A stretch of DNA of 64,000 bases from Cyanobacteria bacterium SZAS-4 (GTDB lineage Bacteria; Cyanobacteriota; Vampirovibrionia; Obscuribacterales; Obscuribacteraceae), in contig JAFEAT010000014.1 in assembly GCA_018266255.1 (NCBI GenBank), positions 62,001 through 126,000 on the forward strand, written 5' to 3'. Below, piece after piece: positions 9,133 to 17,956 of the stretch. A program made the translations under genes and the position numbers. Every line of letters begins with the position of its first letter. Within the stretch, counting starts at the first letter, position 1. Below the pieces are notes generated by a model that made no database searches, was not told where the DNA came from, and worked only from the letters and a program-made list of their open reading frames with translations.

Positions 9133-10599
9133 TCACTTCTTAGTTAATTTGAACTCGTCCAGTGGCGCTCCATCTTCTGTAATCTGGCGCACATTCATGG
9201 TATCGCCATTGATATCACATACTGTGTACGAATGTACGTCACCGTTAAACTTGCAAACGAATTCAGTCTTGTCCGTTTGTTGTTTCTGTGAATACAGTTC
9301 AGCGCCACCTGCACCGGTGACGACGTAAATCACTCCTTTGGGCTTGGTTACGCTCTTTCCGTCATATTCCTTGTCTAACTTGAATGTGCCCGACACTGTT
9401 CCATCTGGATTTATTGTTGGTTTGCCATCCTTTTGCGCTGCTTTAAAAAACAGTGGGAATGTTCGCTGGTAGTTGTGAACGTGACCAGCCCAAACTACGT
9501 CGACGCCTGTCTCTTCGAATATGTCTGAGAGCAATCGCATGCGCTGCTCCAGGTTGTGTTCGACATCATCGCTAAATCCTGGTTGATGAAACGTGACGAA
9601 TTTCCAGCGTGCATTTTTGGCACCAGCAATGTCTTTTTTCACCCAGTTTCGTAATGCTGAGTCGGTCCAATCCATGTAGTAGTTGCCATCAAGAACAGTC
9701 CAGTGCGTATTTCCGTAGTCAAAGGAGTAATTGGCCATGACAGGAAAGTTGCTGCCTGCAGACTTGAGGAACGCGGCTTTATTTTCGTCGCTTCCTATCA
9801 TCGGCGTGGTGCATTTGGCACCGACCTTGGTGATAGGTCCATTGCGCGGTTGCGACCATAGCGTGAAGTATGCCAGAGCATCTGGATATCTGTTCAAATC
9901 TGTGTTGTAACTGCCGTGCGTGAAAGCAATATCGTGGTTGCCCAAGACTGGTACGAACAGGTGCGAGCGCGTCAGTGGTGCGCCTACGGTTGGGTCAGAT
10001 TCATCGGCGTTGTACACCGGGAAAAACTTTTTGGTGTATTCGGAAAATCTTCCGTACTGATAGACAATGTCACCAGGCACCACAATTAAATCAGGGCGCG
10101 ATTTGCTGCATTCATAAGCGACTTTACGTTGCGACTTGCTTCCAGATGCGCAATCACCGAAGATGACTATGTGCAGTGGTTGTTTAGCTGTCTTTCTGGC
10201 TAATCCCGTTGCTTGAAAAACCTCCTTTTTGTCTGCTTTGATCCGATAGTCAAACAAGCTTCCTGGTGTCAGCCCTGTAATTTCGCAGGAGAAAATTTCC
10301 AGGTTCGGTTGCTGCGAATCAATCAGTGGACGGTGGTTGACTGGCTTTGTAATTTGTTTCCAGGTCTTGCTTTCATGCGGTTTTACGTCGACTGACCAAT
10401 TCTTTTTTTCTTGACTCAGCCATAGCAAATCTTCGGATTCTTTTGCCGCCAGGTGTGGATGATTTCCTAACTGAAGATAAGGTTTTGCGAAAAACAGTGG
10501 CGGTGATTCCGGTTTGTCTGCGGCATAAACTTTCGCGCTGCACAATAAAAACGTAAACGCCAACAGCGATGCAAAGTGTGTATTCAGGGCAAACGACAT
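9133..10599 (-). CDS. Secreted metallophosphoesterase, purple acid phosphatase-like
   Basis: A 488-residue exported phosphoesterase. Residues 1-26 are a signal peptide (hydrophobic LLAFTFLLCSA, likely cut after VYA). An N-terminal beta domain (about 30-130, including a fibronectin-like stretch ending in FDYRI) precedes the calcineurin-like metal centre. The metal ligands lie in IFGDCASG, PGDIVYQYG, LGNHDIAF, TFHQPGF and AGHVHNYQR, in family order; the GNHD and GHVH motifs leave no doubt about the two-metal site. Purple acid phosphatases hydrolyse phosphate monoesters, so phosphate scavenging in the periplasm or outside the cell is the likely role. A single-gene unit, divergent from the zinc-ribbon gene. 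Confidence 0.88.
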   Translation of the reverse strand: MSFALNTHFASLLAFTFLLCSAKVYAADKPESPPLFFAKPYLQLGNHPHLAAKESEDLLWLSQEKKNWSVDVKPHESKTWKQITKPVNHRPLIDSQQPNLEIFSCEITGLTPGSLFDYRIKADKKEVFQATGLARKTAKQPLHIVIFGDCASGSKSQRKVAYECSKSRPDLIVVPGDIVYQYGRFSEYTKKFFPVYNADESDPTVGAPLTRSHLFVPVLGNHDIAFTHGSYNTDLNRYPDALAYFTLWSQPRNGPITKVGAKCTTPMIGSDENKAAFLKSAGSNFPVMANYSFDYGNTHWTVLDGNYYMDWTDSALRNWVKKDIAGAKNARWKFVTFHQPGFSDDVEHNLEQRMRLLSDIFEETGVDVVWAGHVHNYQRTFPLFFKAAQKDGKPTINPDGTVSGTFKLDKEYDGKSVTKPKGVIYVVTGAGGAELYSQKQQTDKTEFVCKFNGDVHSYTVCDINGDTMNVRQITEDGAPLDEFKLTKK

Positions 10600-10760
10600 C
10601 GAAATTCCTCAAGAACGGGGCACCTTTTGAGCAACACTGAATAGCATTAATCCGCGGTTTTCTGCAAGGATAAAATAATCTACAACGCCAGCCTTTTAAG
10701 GTGCGTTTCAGCTGTTGGCGTTTTGAGCTAGACTTTAAATGTCCACGTCTGCGGTGTCGT

Positions 10761-11459
10761 ATGTTTTTCTGCCCGGACTGTCACGTTTCAAATAGGTCGG
10801 ATGCGAAATTTTGTCGCCGGTGCGGAAGGTCGCGTTCAGATTTGGAGCGCGCCGAAGTAGGCGTTGCGGTCGCTGCATCATCGAGTGCTACTGGAGCGGA
10901 AAAATCGGAAGGATCGATCCCTGAAACACCAACTGTATCGATCCCTGAAACACCAACTGTATCGAACCCTGAAACACCAACTGTATCGAACCCCGAAACA
11001 CCAACTGTATCGAACCCCGAAACACCAACGGTATTAGTTTCCGAAACACGAATAGTATCAGTCTCCGAAACACCGCCAGCAGAGCCCGAGTTGTTCACTC
11101 CGGGTGAAGACTTCGATGAACCCTCGGTATCGTCTAATGCCCCTGAACTGGCTGTGAACATCGAGCAGGAAGTGTCATTATCTGCGCCGCCAGACTTGAA
11201 TTCGCCTGAGTGTCCATCGTGCTGGAAAGCGTTGCGCGCCACCGATAAATTTTGCTGCTGGTGCGGAGAAGCTCAGCCCAACAGGGTATTACCATTCCTC
11301 AAGCTGTGCCTGGAATGCAGCACGTTCCTTCCAGAGAAGGCGAATTACTGCTATTCATGCGGCACAGACGTCGGTTACAGTTCTCGCCGCAAGGTGCGAG
11401 TTCCGCATGAATTATTCAAAGACGAAGAGTCAGAGTTCTTTCCGCGCTTCGACGCTTAA
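10761..11459 (+). CDS. Zinc-ribbon protein with an ETPTVSNP repeat linker
   Basis: From the ATG at 10761 it encodes 232 residues: an N-terminal zinc ribbon (FCPDCHVSNRSDAKFCRRCG), a low-complexity linker made of about seven 8-residue repeats of the type ETPTVSNP (24-bp DNA repeats), an acidic spacer, and two more zinc ribbons at the C-terminus (CPSCWKALRATDKFCCWCG and CLECSTFLPEKANYCYSCG). An upstream GTG at 10701 stays in frame, but the added residues do not look like a domain, so I prefer 10761. Such proteins use CxxC pairs to hold zinc and usually bind nucleic acid or protein; no enzyme motif is present. The repeat number is likely to vary between strains. The role is unknown. Confidence 0.75.
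   Translation: MFFCPDCHVSNRSDAKFCRRCGRSRSDLERAEVGVAVAASSSATGAEKSEGSIPETPTVSIPETPTVSNPETPTVSNPETPTVSNPETPTVLVSETRIVSVSETPPAEPELFTPGEDFDEPSVSSNAPELAVNIEQEVSLSAPPDLNSPECPSCWKALRATDKFCCWCGEAQPNRVLPFLKLCLECSTFLPEKANYCYSCGTDVGYSSRRKVRVPHELFKDEESEFFPRFDA
10917..11084 (+). repeat. 24-bp in-frame tandem repeat array, about seven units
   Basis: Units start at 10917, 10941, 10965, 10989, 11013, 11037 and 11061. The first four are nearly identical (core CTGAAACACCAACTGTATCG), with single-base changes such as ATCC to AACC; the last three decay. Because 24 is a multiple of three, gain or loss of units would keep the reading frame and only change linker length. Confidence 0.9.
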
Positions 11460-11471
11460 CGCACATTCACA

Positions 11472-11825
11472 CTACAAAGTTTTGCGATACTGTCTTCTGC
11501 GCGTATCCTGGCGGATTTCCAGCAGATCTTGCAACAGTTGCTTGCGCTCGGGACCGTCCCAGCGCTTTAGCCAATCCGCCGTCGCCTGTTGAATCATGCC
11601 ACTTTTATCAGGTGAATTTGAGCCGTACAGCTTCTTCAGTTCGAGCCAGATGGATTGAAGCGCGGCAAGTTGCTCGATCGGCAATTTGACGGTGTATGCC
11701 ACGAATTTGCGAGACCCTGTGTTAAATGGGTCAACCACAAAAGGCATGTCATCGTCGTCAACAGGTGCGTCCGAAGTCGATGGCGCTTGCTTCAAACGTT
11801 TATCTTCTTCTTCATCTTCAGCCAT
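11472..11825 (-). CDS. Small acidic protein with a possible ribbon-helix-helix domain
   Basis: A 117-residue protein. Residues 1-35 are acidic and look disordered (AEDEEEDKRL, DDDD). Residues 40-90 read as a beta strand, FVAYTVKLP, followed by two helices (IEQLAALQSIWLELKKLY and KSGMIQQATADWLKRW), the order seen in ribbon-helix-helix DNA-binding proteins, where the strand pair contacts the major groove. The match is by pattern only. The C-terminal 25 residues are charged and basic. It is convergent with the zinc-ribbon gene (12-base gap). No toxin partner is adjacent, so a plain regulator or an unrelated fold are both possible. Confidence 0.65.
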   Translation of the reverse strand: MAEDEEEDKRLKQAPSTSDAPVDDDDMPFVVDPFNTGSRKFVAYTVKLPIEQLAALQSIWLELKKLYGSNSPDKSGMIQQATADWLKRWDGPERKQLLQDLLEIRQDTRRRQYRKTL

Positions 11826-11983
11826 CTAATCGTTTCTCAAATTGGGCAGTGCTGGTCATTATCGCAATATCGGCAGCCTGATTGTAGCGGGTAACGTCTC
11901 AGGAGTACAAATTCTGTCGTATTCGTGGGAGGATCACTAGGTAGATAGTTGATTTTTGGCGATTTCCGCTCAACAATCAAGGG

Positions 11984-12679
11984 ATGTCAGTGAGTAACTT
12001 GGAAAATGAGCCGGTCAGCACCCCTGGCAATCAGATGCCTCCGCCTCAACCTGGCCCTCAAGATGTGGTGAGATTGTTGCTTCAACGACTTTTGAAAGAC
12101 AAAATTCTGTTGGGATTGATCATCGTTGGTGTACTGACGATCTTCGTTGGCGTGGCTTTCACCGGCGATGAGCCGAAAGCTAACAAGGCTACTCCGATGG
12201 CAACGGCACCGCAGACCGCTGCTCCGATAGCCGCAGGCGCGGCAGGCGTGGCGCCGCCTCAAGAGGCTGGCCTGACTCCAAAGTTGGCGACTGATTTCGT
12301 CACCTGGTGGTTGCAGAAGGCGATGGATTACAGCCTGGCCACCGGTAAGGCGAGTCATCAAGAAGCGTTTAGCTGGATGACGCCGCAGACTATTCAGGCT
12401 TTTCAGACCGGCTATTGGACCCCCGAGATTGAGAACGCCGTTGTAACGGGAAAAGTTACTGCCGCTTTCCAGCCAGTATCGGTTCAAGCGCAATTTATAA
12501 ATCCCGACGGTAGCATCGTTGTCGCCATGTCAGGCGCGCTTGTCATGCAACAAGCTGGCACCCAGACCGCAACTCAGCAGCTCTCAGCCGATTTCCTTGT
12601 AAAGCAAGAGAAGGAAGGTTTGCGGATTGTTGGGATCAATATTCATCCTGCGCCACCAAGCACAGCGGCTCCATACTAA
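11984..12679 (+). CDS. Single-pass membrane protein with a periplasmic NTF2/VirB8-like domain (tentative)
   Basis: A 231-residue protein of unknown function. A Pro/Gln-rich cytoplasmic N-terminus (about 1-28) is followed by a membrane helix at about residues 40-58 (ILLGLIIVGVLTIFVGVAF), an Ala/Pro-rich linker (about 60-95) and a C-terminal domain (about 100-225). This domain starts with a helix holding WWLQKAMDY and ends in several alternating beta strands. One membrane helix plus a helix-then-curved-sheet domain resembles VirB8/NTF2-like proteins, but I see no diagnostic motif and no secretion genes nearby. It precedes the tRNA-Phe gene by about 100 bases. Confidence 0.7.
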   Translation: MSVSNLENEPVSTPGNQMPPPQPGPQDVVRLLLQRLLKDKILLGLIIVGVLTIFVGVAFTGDEPKANKATPMATAPQTAAPIAAGAAGVAPPQEAGLTPKLATDFVTWWLQKAMDYSLATGKASHQEAFSWMTPQTIQAFQTGYWTPEIENAVVTGKVTAAFQPVSVQAQFINPDGSIVVAMSGALVMQQAGTQTATQQLSADFLVKQEKEGLRIVGINIHPAPPSTAAPY

Positions 12680-12775
12680 TTATTGTTTTTGAGTTGTTAA
12701 ACTGCGCAATTCCGTAGAATTCGTTGTGGTATATTGAGTCCTCGCCTCACTTGGAACCCCATTGAGTCGTCCTAC

Positions 12776-12851
<76 letters not shown>

Positions 12852-12879
12852 TCTATAAAACGCCTGAACGGGCGAAGTG

Positions 12880-12917
12880 TTCGGAACCCTCCAAAAGATG
12901 GTTCCGAATTTACTTTT
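12880..12917 (+). terminator. Intrinsic terminator-like hairpin after tRNA-Phe
   Basis: A perfect 9-bp stem, TTCGGAACC (12880-12888) with GGTTCCGAA (12900-12908), encloses an 11-base loop and is followed by TTTACTTTT on the plus strand. It sits 28 bases past the CCA end and just before the stop of the convergent gene, so it probably ends the tRNA transcript. Confidence 0.75.
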
Positions 12918-12919
12918 GG

Positions 12920-13453
12920 CTATCGGTTCTCTGCAGCTTTTTCTTTAGCGGCGGCACACAAAGCTTTTGGAATCACATTGGACAGTTTTGCTTCATCATT
13001 TAAGACGGTTTTTGCATCGATAAAATCGGTAACTTCAAAACGAAGTTTTTCTATCGCTGCCAGCCTTACTACACCTTGCGCAATTGGCTGCTTCCGCTCG
13101 TCTGATACTTTTACCCACGCATAGTATTTTGGATAAGCTACTCCGGATTGAGTTGCTACGTCTCGCAACAACTCGAAATGGATACTGACATTTTCTTTGT
13201 GCAGCGTACGGGAGAAATACTTTCGCAAGTCGCGTTGCATGAATGTATTGAAATCCTCTGCTACCGGTACGTTTGCATCCACGTGCGATTGCTGAATTTT
13301 CTGAAGTACGGTTGATAGTTCGACTTGGTTTTTTGGGGAAGGTGTTTGGGCAACTGCCGATGTGCAAATGAAAGCACATGCAATTCCAGCAGCACTCAGG
13401 CTGAAACCACGTCGCTGCAGCCACTGCATTTCCTGCTTTTGTTGAGCATACAT
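12920..13453 (-). CDS. Exported hypothetical protein
   Basis: A 177-residue protein with a signal peptide (hydrophobic run GFSLSAAGIACAFICTSAVA, likely cut after AVA at about residue 35). The ATG at M9 is an alternative start that would suit the signal better. The mature part is a mixed alpha/beta domain with no Cys pairs or known catalytic motif: an N-terminal helix, a strand pair around VSIHFELLR and YYAWVKV, then RFEVTDF. I do not recognise a family. It lies 8 bases downstream of the DedA gene and is probably co-transcribed with it. Confidence 0.7.
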   Translation of the reverse strand: MYAQQKQEMQWLQRRGFSLSAAGIACAFICTSAVAQTPSPKNQVELSTVLQKIQQSHVDANVPVAEDFNTFMQRDLRKYFSRTLHKENVSIHFELLRDVATQSGVAYPKYYAWVKVSDERKQPIAQGVVRLAAIEKLRFEVTDFIDAKTVLNDEAKLSNVIPKALCAAAKEKAAENR

Positions 13454-13461
13454 ATTAGTGC

Positions 13462-14130
13462 TTACGGATTTTTTTGTCCGTCGGTGTGTTCCGGCTTCAA
13501 GTGGTGATAGAGGTAGAAGCCGAATCCAGCGGCACCAATCAGCACAATCACAAGATCGAATTTGTGCCAGAGATCGCGAAAAATCTCCATGTTCTCACCA
13601 AATTTGATACCAACCCAGGTGAGGAAATAGCACCAGACTAACGAGCCAATGAACGTAAACAAGACGAACATTGCGAAGTGAGCTTTCAACACTCCCGCTG
13701 GAAACGAGATGAATGTACGAACTACTGGCAACATTCTTGCTACGAAAAATGTAATGTCACCATATTTGTCGACCCACTTGTCAGCCAATTCCAGATCTTT
13801 GTTCTTGAGCAAAAACCATTTGCCGTATTTTTGCAGGAATGGTCGACCTCCCCACATCCCGAGAAAGTAAGAGGGAATCGAGCCGATCACGCATCCGACA
13901 GCGCCCGCTAAAGCCGCAAGGTGGATGTCCATTTTGCCTTGCTGCACTAAGATTCCAGCCGTTGGCATGATCGCCTCACTTGGCAATGGAATGTTGGCGG
14001 ATTCGATCGCCATCATCAAGGCGACTCCCAAATATCCCCAGGCGAGAACCCCATTTTTGATCATTTCCAAAATTGGGTCGATTAAGTGGTGCAGCACAGG
14101 TTCACCTATATTACGATTGACGCGAATCAC
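13462..14130 (-). CDS. DedA family (VTT/SNARE-associated domain) membrane protein
   Basis: A 222-residue inner-membrane protein of the DedA superfamily, members of which act as lipid flippases or scramblases for undecaprenyl phosphate and phospholipids. Family signatures are visible: ESANIPLPSEAIMPTAGIL near residue 45 (re-entrant helix with the conserved acidic residue and Pro), GSIPSYFLGMWGG, and the later FVARMLPVVRTFISFPAG (the conserved R-x-x-P...R pattern). Hydrophobic segments continue to a final helix around VLIGAAGFGFYLYHHL. The ATG could also be an inner Met near residue 23. It is divergent from selB (81-base gap) and upstream of an exported hypothetical protein. Confidence 0.9.
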   Translation of the reverse strand: MIRVNRNIGEPVLHHLIDPILEMIKNGVLAWGYLGVALMMAIESANIPLPSEAIMPTAGILVQQGKMDIHLAALAGAVGCVIGSIPSYFLGMWGGRPFLQKYGKWFLLKNKDLELADKWVDKYGDITFFVARMLPVVRTFISFPAGVLKAHFAMFVLFTFIGSLVWCYFLTWVGIKFGENMEIFRDLWHKFDLVIVLIGAAGFGFYLYHHLKPEHTDGQKNP

Positions 14131-14211
14131 GTTGACGCGAACCAGGCAATTTTACCGCCGTGCTTCGAGCAAGACCTTTAGGAACTCTCACGGGGCGCAT
14201 ATTCACTAGAT

Positions 14212-16134
14212 ATGAGCGAAGATACAAAGCCACTTTACTTTACATTCGCCACGGCTGGTCATGTCGATCACGGCAAGACAAGCGTGTTACGGGCACTGAC
14301 AGGTATCGATCCCGATCGTCTGAAAGAAGAGAAGCAACGTCAGATGACCACTGACATTGGCTTCGCACATCTTAATTATCCAGTCGAGAAAGACGGTAAG
14401 CAGCTCGTAATCGGTTTTATTGATGTGCCGGGACACGGCAAGTTTCTCAAGAATATGCTCGCTGGCGTCGGTGGCATTCAGATGGCACTGCTGGTAGTGG
14501 CAGCTGATGAAGGCCCGATGCCGCAGACAGTTAGTCATGTCAAAATCTTGAGTTTGCTTGGTGTGCGAAAGGCGCTCGTCGTGCTGACTAAGATTGATGT
14601 CGCCGATGATGCGCGTCAGAAAGAAGTGGAAAACTTAGTAAAAGAACTGTTGCGACGTTATCAGGTAGAGTGCATGGGAATTGCTCATGTTTCCAATACT
14701 GAAAATATCGGCTTCGAAAGTCTCAAGAAAGAATTGAGTTTCGTTGTCCAAAGTTTGGATCGTCCAGCAACCTCTGGCGGTGCGCTTCTTCCAATTGATA
14801 GAGTTTTCTCGAAAACTGGATATGGTGTCGTCATCACGGGCACACTGGTCAGCGGACAATTAGCAGTCGGTGAAACTGTGTCGATTGAGCCCGGCGGAAT
14901 CAAGGGACGTGTGCGAGGATTGGAGACATTCAAAAAGCAACTCCAGGGCGCTGATTCGGGGCAACGGTTAGCTGTAAACATATCCTTGAAAGAGAACAAA
15001 ACTCTCGCTCGTGGACAAGTTGTAGCAAACTGGAATCCGCCTGTCGTCAATACATTGATAGCTAGGATAGAACAAGTTGGTTTGGCTGACGAATGGATCA
15101 AGCCATCTGACATCGAAGATCAACCGGTTCGGTTATATCACGGAACCGCCGAATGTTTTGGGCACCTCAGGTGGTGCCAAATGATTGAGACTGGTCAAGC
15201 GCTGATCGTTCAGATAGTGCTAACGGATCCCGTTGTCGCTGAGCCTGGTGACCGCTTTGTGGTTCGTTACGGTGATGAAGGTATTACGGGCGGAGTAGTT
15301 TTAGTAACGAACCGTCCGCGCTGGATGACGCGGAATAGACTGAATGTCTTTGCCGATCAATTAGTTCGTCACGATTACAAAGCCGCCACTGATTATTTCC
15401 TGGAAAACATGACGCAACCTGCTGCGAAAAAAGATGCTCTGGCGAGTTTTCTGCCGATCGCAGACCGAGGGCAGGTACTGGAGTCTTGCGTGAAGGCAGG
15501 CTCCGTAGTGCAACATGCGGGTTTTATTATTGGAGCAAAACGAGCTCAATCAATCAAACAGCAAATAGTCAAAGCTGTTTCTGCAGGCGATGCCTCTGAA
15601 CATGGACCCACTGAGTATTCGATCGAGTTGATTCGTACCAAGGTTGCGAAGACAATGGATCGCCAGCTTTTCCAGCATTTGCTAAAAGAACTTTCTGATG
15701 CTAATTCAGTTACACGCAGTGGCGACAAAGTTTCTCTGAAATCTGACAAGGCACCCACGGTATCTCATGCGCAAACAGTCCTTGCTGATCAAGTTCTGAA
15801 TATTTTGTCGACAAATTTGTGTATCGAGATTGACGAGATTTCGAAGTTACTTAAATCTGACCGTAAGCTGATTATGTCTACTTTGCAAAATCTGACGAAG
15901 CAAGAAAAGGCGTTCATTGTCGACCACGACTACTCGAGTTCAGCCGAATCCATTCGCAAAGCGCACGTAGCTCTGGCGAAAATTTGGGAATCGAAGAAAG
16001 AAATTTCTCCTTCTGAATTTCGCGAAAGCCTGTCCACCAGCCGTAAGTATGCAATGGCGCTACTTGCGTATTTCGACAACAAATTGATCACCCGGCGTGT
16101 GAACAACACACGGATGTTGATCAAGGCTCCGTAA
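14212..16134 (+). CDS. selB: Selenocysteine-specific translation elongation factor SelB
   Basis: A 640-residue GTPase that brings Sec-tRNA to UGA codons marked by a SECIS hairpin. The EF-Tu-like G domain shows GHVDHGKTS (P-loop, near residue 16), the switch-I region around RQMTTDIGFA, DVPGHGKF (G3) and LTKID (G4). Domains 2 and 3 follow (FSKTGYGVVITGTLVSG; GDRFVVRYG), then a C-terminal region of winged-helix repeats from about residue 390 that binds SECIS RNA. Length matches bacterial SelB (about 610-640). No selA, selC or selD lies in the window. Its presence implies that the organism decodes UGA as selenocysteine, which supports the call at 31546. Its 3' end overlaps the convergent TPR gene by 14 bases. 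Confidence 0.95.
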   Translation: MSEDTKPLYFTFATAGHVDHGKTSVLRALTGIDPDRLKEEKQRQMTTDIGFAHLNYPVEKDGKQLVIGFIDVPGHGKFLKNMLAGVGGIQMALLVVAADEGPMPQTVSHVKILSLLGVRKALVVLTKIDVADDARQKEVENLVKELLRRYQVECMGIAHVSNTENIGFESLKKELSFVVQSLDRPATSGGALLPIDRVFSKTGYGVVITGTLVSGQLAVGETVSIEPGGIKGRVRGLETFKKQLQGADSGQRLAVNISLKENKTLARGQVVANWNPPVVNTLIARIEQVGLADEWIKPSDIEDQPVRLYHGTAECFGHLRWCQMIETGQALIVQIVLTDPVVAEPGDRFVVRYGDEGITGGVVLVTNRPRWMTRNRLNVFADQLVRHDYKAATDYFLENMTQPAAKKDALASFLPIADRGQVLESCVKAGSVVQHAGFIIGAKRAQSIKQQIVKAVSAGDASEHGPTEYSIELIRTKVAKTMDRQLFQHLLKELSDANSVTRSGDKVSLKSDKAPTVSHAQTVLADQVLNILSTNLCIEIDEISKLLKSDRKLIMSTLQNLTKQEKAFIVDHDYSSSAESIRKAHVALAKIWESKKEISPSEFRESLSTSRKYAMALLAYFDNKLITRRVNNTRMLIKAP

Positions 16135-17266
16135 CTTGCAATAACGATTTCTGCTGCTCTAGTGCTTTAATGGCAGCTTCTTTTAATGATACAAACACTT
16201 GTTCTGTCGTATCAGGCGGAACGACTACATCGTGACTTCTGCTCCGCGCTGCAGCCTCTTTAAAGTCATCAATCGCCCTTTCATGCTCTTTCAGCTCAGA
16301 GAGCGCCTTGCCACGACGAAAATAAATCCATGCTAGCTTATGCTTTGACTGCAAGACTTGGTCAAAATCTTTCAATGCTTCTTGATATTTTCCAAGACGA
16401 GTAAGTGCGGAACCTCTGTAAGCCAGCGCATCCATATCTTCTGCATCCAGGGCGACTGCGCTGTTCAAGTCTATGAGCGCCTCAGCGTCTCTTTGCAAAG
16501 TCATTAAACAGTAGCCTCGCAAAAGGTACGCCGAGCTGTCGCGTTGATCGTTTTTGTGTGCGCGTTTCTGCTTCTGAATGATCGAAACAGCTTCGTTCAA
16601 AGTTTTTAGAGCTTCGTTATCATCTAGGTGATTTTGTGCACTGCCAAGCTCACAGAGCGCGTCGATCACATTGTTGTCATCAGAGCCCGGACGGGTTTTA
16701 GCAATTTCCATAGCCTTTTTGCAGCATTCGATTTCCTGTTTGTAGAGTCCTTGCCGCTCTAAGCATCGCGACAGCCATATTCTAGTCGTGAGGAGAAACC
16801 TCCTTGATGTGCTGGCATCTATAGGTTCCGCAATTGCTCGCTCAAAATAGCTTTGTGCAAGCTTAGGTCTGTGGAAATCAGCCTCAAATGCTCCCGCCCT
16901 GTACATAATGAGCCGGGTGAACTGAGAACCTTTTCCCAAAGTTCCTACCAGCTCATCTACAGCGTCCGAAAATGCTTTGTGTGCAGCTTTGTAGTCGTGA
17001 GATTTTTCAGCCTTCTCGGCGTCCAAGATTTTAAATTCTGCGGTAAGCATATGTGACTGCTTGTCTTTGTCGAAGCTTGCTTGCAGAACTTCTGGAGATA
17101 ACATGATAGTCAACGGTGAGTCTTCATCGTGAGCTATGACTGACTCTGTTGCCCGAACTAAGAGGAAACAAATGCAACCAAACAGCACGAAAACGATTCC
17201 GCCCAAGATGTACCAACGTTTGGGTGACTTCCAGTCAGTTCCGAATATTTTTGCAAATCGACTCAA
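16121..17266 (-). CDS. Membrane-anchored TPR protein
   Basis: A 381-residue protein with one N-terminal membrane helix (about residues 17-38, WYILGGIVFVLFGCICFLLV), so the C-terminal bulk is most likely outside the cytoplasm. From about residue 75 to 345 it is built of tetratricopeptide repeats, for example around MDALAYRGSALTRLGKYQEA and WIYFRRGKALSELKEHERAI. No catalytic motif is present; it is a protein-binding scaffold of unknown partner. Its final 14 bases overlap the end of selB on the other strand. Two very small helical genes lie upstream on the same strand. Confidence 0.85.
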   Translation of the reverse strand: MSRFAKIFGTDWKSPKRWYILGGIVFVLFGCICFLLVRATESVIAHDEDSPLTIMLSPEVLQASFDKDKQSHMLTAEFKILDAEKAEKSHDYKAAHKAFSDAVDELVGTLGKGSQFTRLIMYRAGAFEADFHRPKLAQSYFERAIAEPIDASTSRRFLLTTRIWLSRCLERQGLYKQEIECCKKAMEIAKTRPGSDDNNVIDALCELGSAQNHLDDNEALKTLNEAVSIIQKQKRAHKNDQRDSSAYLLRGYCLMTLQRDAEALIDLNSAVALDAEDMDALAYRGSALTRLGKYQEALKDFDQVLQSKHKLAWIYFRRGKALSELKEHERAIDDFKEAAARSRSHDVVVPPDTTEQVFVSLKEAAIKALEQQKSLLQVTEP

Positions 17267-17328
17267 TGCACTCGCCGTTACAGAAAACAGACGGTAAATC
17301 CGTCACTCGTATACTGCAAGGTTATACC

Positions 17329-17517
17329 CTAAGATTTGTCGGTCTGCTGTTTGCGTCTCTGTCTTAGCTTTTTTGCCTGATCGAGTTTGATGTTAATCCG
17401 CTCCATCAGCTGATCTGCACTCTCTAGCTTCTGCCGATTATCTTCGCGCATACGCTTCGAGTCTGCCAGTTTTTTATCAACGGAGTCATCTTTAATCATA
17501 AGACTGTGCCTGCGCAT
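17329..17517 (-). CDS. Small coiled-coil protein
   Basis: A 62-residue, highly charged protein predicted to be one long helix (RQKLESADQLMERINIKLDQ, then KKLRQRRKQQ). No membrane segment, no Cys. It lies directly after the 69-residue gene (start at 17517, preceding stop at 17520) and shares its strand, which supports both as a pair. Function unknown. It could be a chance frame; the tight spacing and regular heptad-like pattern are the arguments for it. Confidence 0.5.
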   Translation of the reverse strand: MRRHSLMIKDDSVDKKLADSKRMREDNRQKLESADQLMERINIKLDQAKKLRQRRKQQTDKS

Positions 17518-17519
17518 GA

Positions 17520-17729
17520 TTACGCGCGCGCATCCTTCTTGTTGTTCGACTGTTGTCTCTGCCAGTACGTCATTTCAACGATGTTCGATTCGTACAATCG
17601 CTTCGTGATCTTTTCCGCGAGCTGCAACAGTTCTGCCGCTTTCTCGAGCTGCCCTCGATCGACGTATGTACTCGCCATCGACGTCAACTCTTTGATTGCC
17701 TTCTGGTCTGCTTCGTAATCCATTTTCAA
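17520..17729 (-). CDS. Small TPR-like helical protein
   Basis: A 69-residue protein with a single TPR-like helical hairpin (KELTSMASTYVDRGQLEKAA then ELLQLAEKITKRLY). It is probably the first gene of a two-gene unit with the 62-residue coiled-coil protein. Such one-repeat proteins often act as adaptor or chaperone subunits. No known family is recognised. About 230 bases upstream (17730-17956), between this gene and umuC, hold no other frame I would call coding. Confidence 0.55.
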   Translation of the reverse strand: MKMDYEADQKAIKELTSMASTYVDRGQLEKAAELLQLAEKITKRLYESNIVEMTYWQRQQSNNKKDARA

Positions 17730-17956
17730 AACCTTCCACTTGGTCTCTTGTGCTGGAATCGACGCAGAGCCTTAAACTTTGTTGCCCTCAACGTAGGGAT
17801 ACCGAAGGATGGTGAAACAGTCGAGCTTCGACAGGGCTGAGGTCTCTGGGATTATTAAATTACAAAACAGTCTACGCAGGAGCAGCTCGGGCAGCCACTT
17901 CTCTACCTATCTAGGCAGCCGTATATAGATCAGGATGTCCATGTACGCGGCATGAT

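Noticed and set aside
10781..11242. Minus-strand frame opposite the 24-bp repeat
   Set aside because: It mirrors the repeat, with no domain at either end; the plus-strand frame has three zinc ribbons.
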